Shown in pieces: positions 1-8,106 of a DNA stretch of 64,000 nucleotides. Location of the stretch: positions 806,001 to 870,000 of the forward strand of contig NZ_CP019962.1 of assembly GCF_000807675.2 (NCBI RefSeq). Direction: 5' to 3'. The DNA comes from Eubacterium limosum (GTDB taxonomy: Bacteria; Bacillota; Clostridia; Eubacteriales; Eubacteriaceae). Under the pieces are notes generated by a model that was given only the letters and a program-made list of their open reading frames with translations, did not search any database and was not told where the DNA came from. The stretch's first letter is position 1, and each line of letters begins with the position of its first letter. Both the position numbers and the translations under genes were made by a program.

Positions 1-468
1 GGTCTGGAGGTTCTTTTCGGTCATGTCTGCCATGCTCTCGGGGTTATAGCGGCCATTTAAGAGGAGCGCGGTAATGATGTAGCAGATGGGAAGTGTGTCG
101 GAGTACAGGATCTGGCGCATTTCCACGGCCTTCATTTCCTGCCGGATCTCCCGCATTTTAATGAGGGACAGGTTAATGTCCTCCACGCTGATCTCGGTGA
201 TTTCCTCGTTAATATTGGCCTGGGGCGCAAAGCTGATGAGGTACTGCTCCTTTTCGCATTCCCGCACAAAGGTCCCTACCCGCTCCACTGCGCTCAGATA
301 CCCTTTGTTAATTAAAGAGGAGATGCTCTTGCGGACTGTGACGATGCTGGTATTATACTTTTTTGCCAGCTCGGCATAGGTGGGGAGCTTTTCTCCGGGC
401 TTCAGGTTGCCGTAGTGGATGTCATCCATAATATCATTGATGATTTGATCGTATATTTTTACTTTCAT
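1..468 (-). CDS. GntR-family transcriptional regulator, 3' end outside window
   Basis: The visible 156 residues begin with a GntR-type winged helix: roughly residues 1-70 carry the pattern LKPGEKLPTYAELAKKY, then TVRKSISSLINKGYL and a wing VGTFV. The remaining part looks like the start of an effector-binding (UTRA-like) domain, which runs off the left edge. The ATG is preceded by AGGTG at suitable spacing and lies 21 nt after the stop of a second GntR gene, so the two are probably co-transcribed at the end of the mttB-mttB-mttC operon. The effector is unknown; a methylated amine or its product is an inference from the neighbours. Confidence 0.85.
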   Translation of the reverse strand, partial: MKVKIYDQIINDIMDDIHYGNLKPGEKLPTYAELAKKYNTSIVTVRKSISSLINKGYLSAVERVGTFVRECEKEQYLISFAPQANINEEITEISVEDINLSLIKMREIRQEMKAVEMRQILYSDTLPICYIITALLLNGRYNPESMADMTEKNLQT

Positions 469-489
469 TGGTGTCACCTGCTTTGGCCT

Positions 490-1188
490 TTAAGGCAGAT
501 AGGTAATGCCGGTCAGCTTGCAGCATTCTTTTCTTATGTAAAGCTTGCGCATGCCCAGCGGGTCGTCGTTATCCATGAGGTTCTGGGTAATCTGCATGAC
601 GGGCGTGTCCTCGGGGATGTTCAGTTTTTCCGCGGCCTGGGCGTCACAGCCCACAGCCTCGATATGGATGCGTTCCTGGGTGATATAAAGGTGGTTCCGC
701 TGATTGACGATTTCGCTGAAGCTGTTGTACTCAAAGTCGTCATTCCAGGGGGAAATGCCGGGGAAATAAGGAATAAACTGGTTGTCGTAAATAACAGGCA
801 GGTCGTCCTTGAATAAAAGCCAGTTGATGAGCACAATGCGGGAGTCCGGTGCGACCCGCAGATGATAGACCAGCTCGATGGTGGGCTTGATGATCTCTGA
901 GCCCAGCAGTTCTACGCGGTTGTAGGGTTCCTTTAAAATATTTTCAGGCTTCAGGGAGAGGACAAACTTGTCGTTGGTCTTGGCCAGCACATAGTTGCCC
1001 TTGCCGGGAATGGTATAGACATAGCCCTCCTCGATCAGGTTGCGCAGGGCGTTGCGGATGGTGATCCGGCTGACTTTAAATTCCTCGGCCAGAGTATTTT
1101 CCGGCGGCAGCGGTGTATCCGGCAGATAAATGCGCTGCTTGATTTTATTTTTTATTTTATCGCAGATTTCATCGTATTTATAGCTTAT
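490..1188 (-). CDS. GntR/HutC-family regulator with probable ATA start codon
   Basis: The 232-residue reading runs from SYKYDEICDKIKNKIKQ through PLPPENTLAEEFKVSRITIRNALRNLIEEGYVY, a full N-terminal winged helix, into a UTRA-like ligand domain. Between the upstream in-frame stop and the helix-turn-helix there is no ATG, GTG or TTG; the only start-like codon giving the usual GntR N-terminus is ATA at 1188-1186, behind a GGAGGGGGG stretch inside the 3' end of the corrinoid-protein gene. The gene would overlap that gene by 11 nt, suggesting translational coupling. Starting at the GTG near 990 would delete the whole DNA-binding domain. Alternatives are a sequencing error or a decayed start. Confidence 0.7.
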   Translation of the reverse strand: MSYKYDEICDKIKNKIKQRIYLPDTPLPPENTLAEEFKVSRITIRNALRNLIEEGYVYTIPGKGNYVLAKTNDKFVLSLKPENILKEPYNRVELLGSEIIKPTIELVYHLRVAPDSRIVLINWLLFKDDLPVIYDNQFIPYFPGISPWNDDFEYNSFSEIVNQRNHLYITQERIHIEAVGCDAQAAEKLNIPEDTPVMQITQNLMDNDDPLGMRKLYIRKECCKLTGITYLP

Positions 1189-1825
1189 GGGAAACGCCCC
1201 CCTCCACCCATTCCTTACAGAGGTTTACACCCTCGTAAACATCCTTGGTAAAAGCGTCGGCGCCCACGTACTCCACAGCGTCCCTGTGCGTTGACAGGCC
1301 GCCGAGGATGATTTTGACCTTGTCTCTCAGGTTTTCCCTTACCAGAAGTTCGTTGGTTTCTTTCATATATTTCACGCCGTTTGCCATAATCGAGCTGATG
1401 GCAATCACATCGGGATGGGATTTTTGGGTTTCCTCCACAATTTTTTCCGGCGAAATGTCAATGCCCAGGTCGATGACCTTAAAGCCGGACATGAGGGCCG
1501 CACTTTTGAAAATGGATTTTCCAATGTCGTGGAGATCGCATTCAATGGTACATAAAAGAATGGTGCCAATGGCTTCCTCGGGGTTTTCCTTCTCGAGCTT
1601 CAGGCAGTCGAGTTTTAAAATTTCCTCAAAAATAATACCGGCCATCATGAGGTCCGTGACGCCGTAGCGGCCGGTTTCAAAATACTTACCCACCTCATCC
1701 AGCCCGGCCTGAACGGATTCAATGATCTGCATCTGGGAGGCGCCTTCCTTAACGGCATAGCGTACCAGCTTGATGACCTTTTTTTCTTCCAGTTTCTTAA
1801 CAGCGGTTACGATGGATTCTAGCAA
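1178..1825 (-). CDS. Corrinoid methyl-carrier protein, MttC/MtbC-like
   Basis: This 215-residue protein has the two-domain layout of methyltransferase corrinoid proteins: a four-helix cap (about residues 1-88) and a Rossmann B12 domain. The lower-ligand signature is visible as DLHDIG (Asp97, His99, Gly102), followed by a SSIMA segment and the glycine pair in ILGGLS. It would accept a methyl group from an MttB-type enzyme and pass it to a second methyltransferase making methyl-tetrahydrofolate, a role known for the family. I chose the TTG at 1825, 9 nt after AAGGAGG, over an upstream ATG overlapping the mttB stop. It is the only corrinoid protein in the window, so it may serve several of the five MttB paralogues. 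Confidence 0.9.
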   Translation of the reverse strand: MLESIVTAVKKLEEKKVIKLVRYAVKEGASQMQIIESVQAGLDEVGKYFETGRYGVTDLMMAGIIFEEILKLDCLKLEKENPEEAIGTILLCTIECDLHDIGKSIFKSAALMSGFKVIDLGIDISPEKIVEETQKSHPDVIAISSIMANGVKYMKETNELLVRENLRDKVKIILGGLSTHRDAVEYVGADAFTKDVYEGVNLCKEWVEGGVSHKL

Positions 1826-1841
1826 TGGGAATGCCTCCTTT

Positions 1842-3218
1842 TTAATCGATGAATGCTTTAGGCAGATAGCCTTCAATGCGTTTTTGCTGCGCGTGGGTCA
1901 GTGACGGCGCTACATAATTTTCAAGCCGCTCGTCGATGATGGCGCTTGTTTCTTCCAGGATGTCCTGTTCCCTGTCTGTATTTTTAAAGGGATAGGGATA
2001 GTAATGTTTTCGGATAAGGCGAAGGTTACTCATGTTAATGTAATTGTCGGTACAGCCGGCTTTTTTAATGGCGTCAAGCATCAGTGTGACGGCGTTCACC
2101 TCAAAGCCGCCCAGGTAATGCCTGATTGTGCTGTGAAGGGCTTCGTCCAGAATATACTTATTGTAATTGATGGTGTTCAGAGAATCTTCAATGCCAAAGG
2201 CGTGCATCATGCAGTCGACGCCGGAAAACAGGCAGGAAAAAAGATTCATGAAGCTCTCGGCGCCGCTCTGATAATCCAGATATTTCGAATCTGTAAAGAC
2301 GCCGCCAGACCGGACTGGGATTTTATAAAAGCGGCCCATTTCCGCTGCGGCCATGGTAAAGAGCGCAGTGGTCGGCTCTCCGGGTGAGGCGACTGCATTA
2401 AAAGGATTTACGCCAAAGAGCGGGAAACCATAGACGATGGGCAGACCTGGACGCACCATCTGCGCCAGAACGATGCCCGCCAGTACGGCGGCGTTGCTGA
2501 TGAGAAAGTTAGACGTTGGCAGAGGCGGTGCGGTCAGCCCGCTCAGCCCGCTGCCGCAGGCCACCATCAGAGGCTGGTTTTCCTCCCCGTGTACCAGAAT
2601 GACGTCGGCGGTACCCTCACCCATGATCAGCGGCGCGGAGATATTGATATTTCCGATGAGGATATTGCTGTCATGGGAATCCCAGTATTCTCTTGCAAAA
2701 CGAATGCTCTCCTGTGCCGCCGGGCCATCCTGGGTCATGGAAAAGGTGGGCTTATCGGAGTATTTCAGGCACATGGCCATTTTATACTTTTCTCTGAAGT
2801 CAATGGGAACATCCATGGGTTCAAGGACATAGGGGCAGGCCATACTCATCTGTCCACTTTCCTGGTTGAGTTTTGTAAAATTGATAAAGTCTTCGCGTCC
2901 TGCCAGACGGCTGACGTTGTTCTTCTTTGCATAGGTGGCGCCGTAGGGCGGCATGGTACAGGTGGTTCCGTCGCCCACGGTTACACGGTGTCCGGGAGTG
3001 TTAAAAGTAAAGGAGGAGGGCACGTCGACAAGACGGTCTTCTACGATTTTGGGCGGGAGAAAGACCTTTTTGCCTTCTGCCTTTGCGCCATTTTTTTTAA
3101 AGACGTTTCTTGCTTTTTCAGAATGAACAACAATACCTGTGTTTTCCAAAATATCCAAAGAATATTCATGAATTTGCTGGCACTCTTCTTTTTCAGAAAA
3201 TGAATAGCGTAGTTTCAT
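1842..3218 (-). CDS. MttB-superfamily methyltransferase, non-pyrrolysine (paralogue A)
   Basis: The 458-residue protein belongs to the trimethylamine methyltransferase (MttB, COG5598) superfamily, recognisable from the N-terminal block with DILENTGIVVHSEKARNVF and the central TDSKYLDYQSGAESFM block shared with the other paralogues here. There is no in-frame amber codon, so it is a non-pyrrolysine member; characterised members of that group (MtgB, MtpB, MtcB) demethylate quaternary amines such as glycine betaine, proline betaine or carnitine. It sits 16 nt upstream of the corrinoid gene, its probable partner. The ATG at 3218 follows AAGGAAGG. The exact substrate cannot be read from sequence. 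Confidence 0.88.
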   Translation of the reverse strand: MKLRYSFSEKEECQQIHEYSLDILENTGIVVHSEKARNVFKKNGAKAEGKKVFLPPKIVEDRLVDVPSSFTFNTPGHRVTVGDGTTCTMPPYGATYAKKNNVSRLAGREDFINFTKLNQESGQMSMACPYVLEPMDVPIDFREKYKMAMCLKYSDKPTFSMTQDGPAAQESIRFAREYWDSHDSNILIGNINISAPLIMGEGTADVILVHGEENQPLMVACGSGLSGLTAPPLPTSNFLISNAAVLAGIVLAQMVRPGLPIVYGFPLFGVNPFNAVASPGEPTTALFTMAAAEMGRFYKIPVRSGGVFTDSKYLDYQSGAESFMNLFSCLFSGVDCMMHAFGIEDSLNTINYNKYILDEALHSTIRHYLGGFEVNAVTLMLDAIKKAGCTDNYINMSNLRLIRKHYYPYPFKNTDREQDILEETSAIIDERLENYVAPSLTHAQQKRIEGYLPKAFID

Positions 3219-3255
3219 GGGTGACCTTCCTTTTAAGTATAACCGGGTAACAAAA

Positions 3256-3291
3256 ATAAAATCTGATACCACTAATGATACCAGATTTTAT
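3256..3291. repeat. Inverted repeat enclosing two direct TGGTATCA copies
   Basis: Ten-base arms ATAAAATCTG (3256-3265) and CAGATTTTAT (3282-3291) flank and overlap two copies of TGATACCA (3264-3271 and 3276-3283; TGGTATCA on the minus strand). It lies between paralogues B and A. TGGT-type half sites are common for GntR/HutC regulators, two of which end this operon, so an internal operator is plausible. On the minus strand the hairpin is followed by TTTTTG, so a weak attenuator or processing hairpin is the alternative. Confidence 0.5.
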
Positions 3292-3323
3292 CCGAAAAAT
3301 GAATACTATATATAGAGGGTTAA

Positions 3324-4781
3324 TTAAAACTTTTCGTCTTCAGGCAGATAACGGTTTAAAATATCCTTCTGAGTCTTGGTTAAGTCAGGTAATGTATAGC
3401 CTGCGACACGTTCTTCAACTTCTTTGCTGGCACGTTCACGGAGATCGCCGATTTCATCGAAGATTGGCTGCGGATTGCCGGCCTGGCGGTTAAAGAGTTT
3501 GGTCAGCCAATGTTCCTGACGGTATTCCTTTGGTGTTCTTCCGGACAGGTAATTGCCCAGAGGACCGGCTTTCTTGATGGCGTCAAATACTTTTTCAGCC
3601 TTGACATCGGAGATGTCGATGCCTCTGTTGAGACGCAGTAAAATACGGTTGACTTCTTCGTCAAGAACAAATTTTTCATAGCTGCCCAGTGCGTAGGCCT
3701 GGAGAATACCAGCGTGGTTCAGGACAAAGTCAGATTTTCCAAGATAGGTAGTCATTAAGATCATGAAGCTTTCAACACCGGCCTGATAGTCTGGTTTTAA
3801 GGAGTCTGTGCCGGCGATACCGGTTCTTACTGGCAGCTGGTAGTAACGGCCAAGGGCCAGAGAAGCCATCTGGATCAGCTGGGCTTCCGGTGCGCCGATG
3901 GAGCAGGCCACGTTGCGCATATCGGTAGCGGTAGAAACGGTTCCGTAGATCACAGGGTTGCCAGGGTTGATGAGCTGAGTTAAAACGATACCGGCAAGGA
4001 TGGTGGCGTTATTCTGGATGACAGAACCAAGCAGAGCCGCAGGAGCGGTCAGGTTGGTCATGGAGCAGGTAATGATGGTAACCGGCTGTCCCTCTTCAAC
4101 AAGACCCATGATATTGTCAAGAACTTCATAGGAGTAGCCGAGTGGTGACAGTGCGCAGGTATTGGTTAAGAGCACCGGGCGGTCCCAGATGTCATAGAAT
4201 TCTTTATAAAGCTTTGCGATGTCCTTCGCTTCCTGTTTTAAGCTTTTGCCCCGGACGTTCATGCTGTTGGCAACATTGCCGTAGGTCGGTTTCTGCGAAT
4301 ACTTCAGGCACATGGCGACCTGAGGCAGATAGAAATCTTCTTTGGTCTTATCCAGATCCGGTGTATCGTAAGCGGAGTTGTTGACAAAGTCAGTGACATC
4401 GCTGGTATCCATTAATTTCAGGAATTTAACCATGTCGTCTTTTTTTGCAACGCGGTATTCGTCATCTTCAAATAAGAATTTCGGTGGTCCGTAGCAGCCA
4501 ACTGTTTTTGGCTTATAGCGTTCGCCGATTTTTGTTTCACCGGCAGATGTGGTTATGGTGAATGTCTTGGGTGCAGTTTCCAGCGCCTGATTTAACAGGT
4601 CTTCATCAATTTTTACAATACTGCCTTCAACGGTAGCGCCGTGCTTTTTAAATATTTCCAGCGCTTCTTCACAATCGAAGGAAACCCCTACTTCCTTCAA
4701 AACTCTTAATGAGTATTCGTGTAATAATTCAACATCTCTGGTAGAAACATATTTGTCATAAAATCTTCTGTTAACGTACAT
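3324..4781 (-). CDS. MttB-superfamily methyltransferase, non-pyrrolysine (paralogue B)
   Basis: This 485-residue COG5598 protein is the first gene of the leftward operon. Family blocks are visible near the N-terminus (YSLRVLKEVGVSFDCEEALEIF) and centrally (GIAGTDSLKPDYQAGVESFM). It lacks an in-frame amber codon and so is a quaternary-amine-type member by family knowledge. The divergent BCCT carrier, a family that imports betaines, carnitine and related trimethylammonium compounds, supports a betaine-like substrate. The start ATG has TTTTGGAGGTG upstream, and a consensus promoter lies at 4825-4853. A specific function such as proline betaine demethylase (MtpB) is possible but unproven. Confidence 0.9.
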   Translation of the reverse strand: MYVNRRFYDKYVSTRDVELLHEYSLRVLKEVGVSFDCEEALEIFKKHGATVEGSIVKIDEDLLNQALETAPKTFTITTSAGETKIGERYKPKTVGCYGPPKFLFEDDEYRVAKKDDMVKFLKLMDTSDVTDFVNNSAYDTPDLDKTKEDFYLPQVAMCLKYSQKPTYGNVANSMNVRGKSLKQEAKDIAKLYKEFYDIWDRPVLLTNTCALSPLGYSYEVLDNIMGLVEEGQPVTIITCSMTNLTAPAALLGSVIQNNATILAGIVLTQLINPGNPVIYGTVSTATDMRNVACSIGAPEAQLIQMASLALGRYYQLPVRTGIAGTDSLKPDYQAGVESFMILMTTYLGKSDFVLNHAGILQAYALGSYEKFVLDEEVNRILLRLNRGIDISDVKAEKVFDAIKKAGPLGNYLSGRTPKEYRQEHWLTKLFNRQAGNPQPIFDEIGDLRERASKEVEERVAGYTLPDLTKTQKDILNRYLPEDEKF

Positions 4782-4801
4782 GGTACACCTCCAAAATTAA
4801 T

Positions 4802-4815
4802 AAATACATGTATTT
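4802..4815. promoter_or_regulatory. Palindromic operator candidate O1
   Basis: AAATACATGTATTT is a perfect 14-base palindrome lying just downstream of the -10 of the leftward mttB promoter. A near copy (AAAGACATGTATTT, 13 of 14) occupies the equivalent place at the divergent BCCT promoter, and both are followed by CACAA. A repressor covering both start sites is inferred, most simply one of the two GntR proteins of this locus. Confidence 0.6.
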
Positions 4816-4824
4816 CACAAGCAC

Positions 4825-4853
4825 AATATATCACGATATGGAAAGGTTGTCAA
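4825..4853 (-). promoter_or_regulatory. Sigma-70 type promoter of the mttB-mttB-mttC operon
   Basis: On the minus strand TTGACA (4853-4848) is separated by 17 bases from TATATT (4830-4825), near consensus. Transcription should start in or near the palindrome at 4802-4815. Confidence 0.75.
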
Positions 4854-4990
4854 TACTAAAAAACGCAAAAAATGAAAAAATAACGATAAATTTTAAGGAT
4901 AAAAACCGATTATTTAGTAAAAAATAGGGGTTTCCTTCTATAGAAGCCCTTTAAAAATGTCGTAAAAAACAAAAAATATTTATTTTTAGG

Positions 4991-5020
4991 TTGACGATTC
5001 CAATGAAATCGTGTTATACT
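4991..5020 (+). promoter_or_regulatory. Sigma-70 type promoter of the BCCT-MFS operon
   Basis: TTGACG (4991-4996) and TATACT (5015-5020) are spaced by 18 bases. The start site would fall immediately before the second operator-like sequence at 5030-5043. The AT-rich stretch 4854-4990 between the two divergent promoters holds no other feature I can name. Confidence 0.7.
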
Positions 5021-5029
5021 TCGTTTATA

Positions 5030-5043
5030 AAAGACATGTATTT
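5030..5043. promoter_or_regulatory. Palindromic operator candidate O2
   Basis: AAAGACATGTATTT differs at one position from the perfect palindrome at 4802-4815 and is followed by the same CACAA extension, giving a 15-base direct repeat between the two sites. Its place about 10 bases after the BCCT -10 box fits repression by occlusion. Confidence 0.55.
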
Positions 5044-5115
5044 CACAAATTGGCGTGTTCTTTTTAGAAAAGCATTCCGATCGTCATCGTTGTTTATCTC
5101 AGAATGGAGGCAATT

Positions 5116-6633
5116 ATGAAAAAGATATTTGAGTCTGTAGATAAAACAATTTTTTTTGTAGCCGGAAGTATCACTTTGTTACTTGCCATTGTCAGCATTG
5201 TTTTTACCGAACAGGTCGCAAGCGTATTTTCTGGTATTTTTAATTTCTTTACGAACACATTGGGGTTTGCCTATATTGGCTTTGCGCTCTTTGTAATTGT
5301 CGCCTGCTTGTTTGTCTCTTTCAGCAAATATGGAAAAATACGGCTGGGCGGAGATGATGAAAGGCCTGAGTACAGCAACATCAGCTGGTTTTCAATGATT
5401 TTTGCGGCGGGCATGGGCATTGGCCTGGTATTCTGGAGTGTGGCAGAACCCATGAACCATTTTATGGTGCCGCCCTTCGCAGATCCGCAGACGCCACAGG
5501 CGGCTGTAGAATCGCTCCAGTATACTTTTCTGCACTGGGGAGTGCATCCCTGGGCATTGTACGCGGCGGTGGCGCTGCCCATGGCCTACTTTCATTTCAG
5601 GAAAGGTTTACCGCTGCTGGTAAGCTCTTCCTTCTACCCATTCCTTGGTGATAAGGCGCTTAAGGGCGGGTTTTCAAAAGGAATTGACACCTTTACAGTT
5701 ATTCTGATTCTGATCGGTGTAGCCACATCCTTTGGGCTGGGAGCGCTGCAGATTCAGAGCGGTCTGGAATTTGTTTTCCATATTTCAGGCGGAACGCTGC
5801 TGGCAGTGGTGATTGTCATTATCTGTACGATTCTGTTTGTGATTTCCTCGACAGCAGGTATTGACCGGGGCATGAAGCTTCTCAGCAATACCAACACGGT
5901 TATCGTGTTTGCTGTTATGCTGTTTGTACTTTTAGTAGGACCGACACTGTATATTTTTAATATTACGCTGGAAAGTATCGGCGATTATATTTTTAAATTT
6001 ATTCCCATGAGCTTTTTTACCGATGCCAACGGCACCGTGGCGGCTCATACGGGTGAAAACTGGATTGGTAACTGGACGGTCTTTTACTGGGCCTGGTGGA
6101 TTACCTGGACACCCTTTGTGGGCAGCTTTATTGCCAAGATTTCTAAAGGGCGCACGATCCGGGAATTTGTCCTCGCTATTTTGGGCGTTCCGACCATCAT
6201 GAGCTGTATCTGGTTTGGGATTATGGGCGGAACCGGCCTTAATATGGAGCTTACAAATCCTGGCAGCGTGATTCAGAACGGCGCTGTGGATACCAACAGT
6301 TCAGTATTCCAGATGCTCAGTAACCTGCCGTTGTCCGGTGTTATTTCTGTCCTTGTCATGCTGTCACTGCTGGTCTTTTTCCTGACCTCGGCAGATGCGG
6401 GCGTGCAGGTGGTAAGCACTATGAGCTCCAGGGGTAAGGAAAATTCTCAGAAGCTTATCAAGGTCATCTGGGGTGTGATCTTAGGCTTACTGGCCATTAT
6501 GTTTATTGTGACTGGAGGGCTTTCTGCGGTACAGTCACTGTCCTTTGCTTTCAGTTTTCCGTTCTTGATTATTATCTGTCTGATGCTGGCGGGATTTTTC
6601 AAGTATCTTAAGAAAGAGGAATTCGATAAATAG
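5116..6633 (+). CDS. BCCT-family betaine/carnitine/choline transporter
   Basis: The 505-residue membrane protein shows the BCCT signature: a glycine-rich segment GMGIGLVFWSVAEP around residue 95 and the tryptophan-rich block WAWWITWTPFVGSFIAKISKG around residue 325, with about twelve hydrophobic segments. BCCT carriers import compounds with a quaternary ammonium group, by sodium or proton symport or by antiport. The start at 5116 follows GGAGG by five bases. It is divergent from the MttB operon under paired operators, so it most likely supplies the substrate of these methyltransferases. Which quaternary amine is carried is not readable. Confidence 0.93.
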   Translation: MKKIFESVDKTIFFVAGSITLLLAIVSIVFTEQVASVFSGIFNFFTNTLGFAYIGFALFVIVACLFVSFSKYGKIRLGGDDERPEYSNISWFSMIFAAGMGIGLVFWSVAEPMNHFMVPPFADPQTPQAAVESLQYTFLHWGVHPWALYAAVALPMAYFHFRKGLPLLVSSSFYPFLGDKALKGGFSKGIDTFTVILILIGVATSFGLGALQIQSGLEFVFHISGGTLLAVVIVIICTILFVISSTAGIDRGMKLLSNTNTVIVFAVMLFVLLVGPTLYIFNITLESIGDYIFKFIPMSFFTDANGTVAAHTGENWIGNWTVFYWAWWITWTPFVGSFIAKISKGRTIREFVLAILGVPTIMSCIWFGIMGGTGLNMELTNPGSVIQNGAVDTNSSVFQMLSNLPLSGVISVLVMLSLLVFFLTSADAGVQVVSTMSSRGKENSQKLIKVIWGVILGLLAIMFIVTGGLSAVQSLSFAFSFPFLIIICLMLAGFFKYLKKEEFDK

Positions 6634-6692
6634 TGCTGCCATCAGCAAAGAGCGGGCGGAGCGGATTGTTTGTTAAATTTGGAGGGGTAATT

Positions 6693-7967
6693 ATGGAATT
6701 AGATAAAAAGAAAAGAAATATTGTTCTCGTCATTCTGAGTATGATCGCTGGGATCGCTTACCTGACGCCGCTGATCCGGTTTTCCTTTTATGACCAGATG
6801 ATCGTGGCGCTGAACATCAACGATGTTCAGCTGGGGACCATCGCCGGAGTTTACGGGCTCTTCAATGTTATCGGCTATGTGCCGAGTGGTATTCTGGCAG
6901 AAAAGTTCAATACGAAGAAATTGTTGATTCTGTCCTGTGGGGCCATGTGCCTGGTAACACTGTGGTATTCGAGCTTTCCGGGCTACACGGCGCTCATTAT
7001 CATCCATGCGCTTTATGGAATTTTCAGTGTCGGCACTTTCTGGTCACCTTACCTTAAGGCTATCCGCAACCTGGGCAGCGAAAATGAACAGGGACGTCTG
7101 TTTGGTATCAGTGAAGGGCTGCGCGGTATCGGGCAGACAGCGGTTGCTTTCCTCTGTCTGTGGGCTATGGGCCTTTTTGCCACTCAGGCAGCTGGTTTTA
7201 GAGCGGTGCTTTTAATCAACGCTGCGGCCTTTGCCCTGCTGACTGTTTTGGTGATCGTTCTGGTACCGGATTTTGATAAAGGTAAAAAAGAACAGAACGC
7301 CAAGGCAGAAAAAAAGGAAAGCATGTGGAAAGCTTTTGGCATGTCCTCCACCTGGCTGTGTATTTTTGTGATCATGTGCGGGTATACCCTCTGGAATACC
7401 GCCAATGGTTACATGGGCACCTACTGCACCCGTGTGCTGAACATTTCACCAGAGCTCTCAAGTACCCTGTCCATTATCAGAAGCTATATCATTGTATTTG
7501 TGGCCGGCATTTCCGGCGGGATCATCATGGACAAGTTCAGCTATAAAGGTAAGGGAATGTTCTGGACCTTCCTGGCCACAGGCATCTGTGTGCTGGCGAT
7601 ATTGTTTACCTCTAAGATTGTGGCGGTCTGTGTGGTCATTACCGTTGTGCTGGCTTATCTGGTCAATGTGCTTAAATCTACTTACTGGTCCATTCTGGGT
7701 GAAGCGGGCGTGCCGTTAGCCATGACCGGCATCGCCACTGGAATTATCTCCTTTATCGCGCTGACGCCAGACATCTTTGTCGCGCCGATCATCAGCCGTT
7801 TTCTGGCCTATGGAGAAGCGGGCGGCAATGTAGAGCTGGGCTTTAACATGATGCTGATCTGGATGGTTGTCTGGGCTGTTCTCGGTGTTTTCTCCGCCAT
7901 TTTGCTGAAACGGCGCGGTGTTAAGACCAAAAAGCTGGAACAGACAGCGCAGGTAGAAAACGTGTAA
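6693..7967 (+). CDS. Major facilitator superfamily transporter (MFS paralogue 1)
   Basis: This 424-residue twelve-helix protein has the MFS layout, with the loop 2-3 region GILAEKFNTKKLLIL (residues about 67-81) and a hydrophilic, lysine-rich central loop near residue 200. It resembles the three other MFS carriers of the window, each next to MttB or QueG-like genes. The ATG at 6693 has GGAGGGG seven bases upstream; an earlier start would overlap the BCCT stop. It is probably the second gene of the BCCT operon and could export the demethylated product or import another methylated substrate; this is inference. Confidence 0.85.
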   Translation: MELDKKKRNIVLVILSMIAGIAYLTPLIRFSFYDQMIVALNINDVQLGTIAGVYGLFNVIGYVPSGILAEKFNTKKLLILSCGAMCLVTLWYSSFPGYTALIIIHALYGIFSVGTFWSPYLKAIRNLGSENEQGRLFGISEGLRGIGQTAVAFLCLWAMGLFATQAAGFRAVLLINAAAFALLTVLVIVLVPDFDKGKKEQNAKAEKKESMWKAFGMSSTWLCIFVIMCGYTLWNTANGYMGTYCTRVLNISPELSSTLSIIRSYIIVFVAGISGGIIMDKFSYKGKGMFWTFLATGICVLAILFTSKIVAVCVVITVVLAYLVNVLKSTYWSILGEAGVPLAMTGIATGIISFIALTPDIFVAPIISRFLAYGEAGGNVELGFNMMLIWMVVWAVLGVFSAILLKRRGVKTKKLEQTAQVENV

Positions 7968-7998
7968 GCAAAAATACAACATAACCAATCTCACATAA

Positions 7999-8030
7999 AA
8001 GGACCCCGGAATAACGCCCCGGGGTCTTTT
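7999..8030 (+). terminator. Rho-independent terminator after the MFS gene
   Basis: GGACCCCGG and CCGGGGTC form a GC-rich hairpin around AATAACGC, followed by TTTT. It closes the BCCT-MFS operon. Confidence 0.8.
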
Positions 8031-8106
8031 GCATATTAGCGCTTTACACATACCTTCTGTTGTGCTTTAATAGAATTAAAGAAAACGATTATAGCAGGAG
8101 GGCAAA

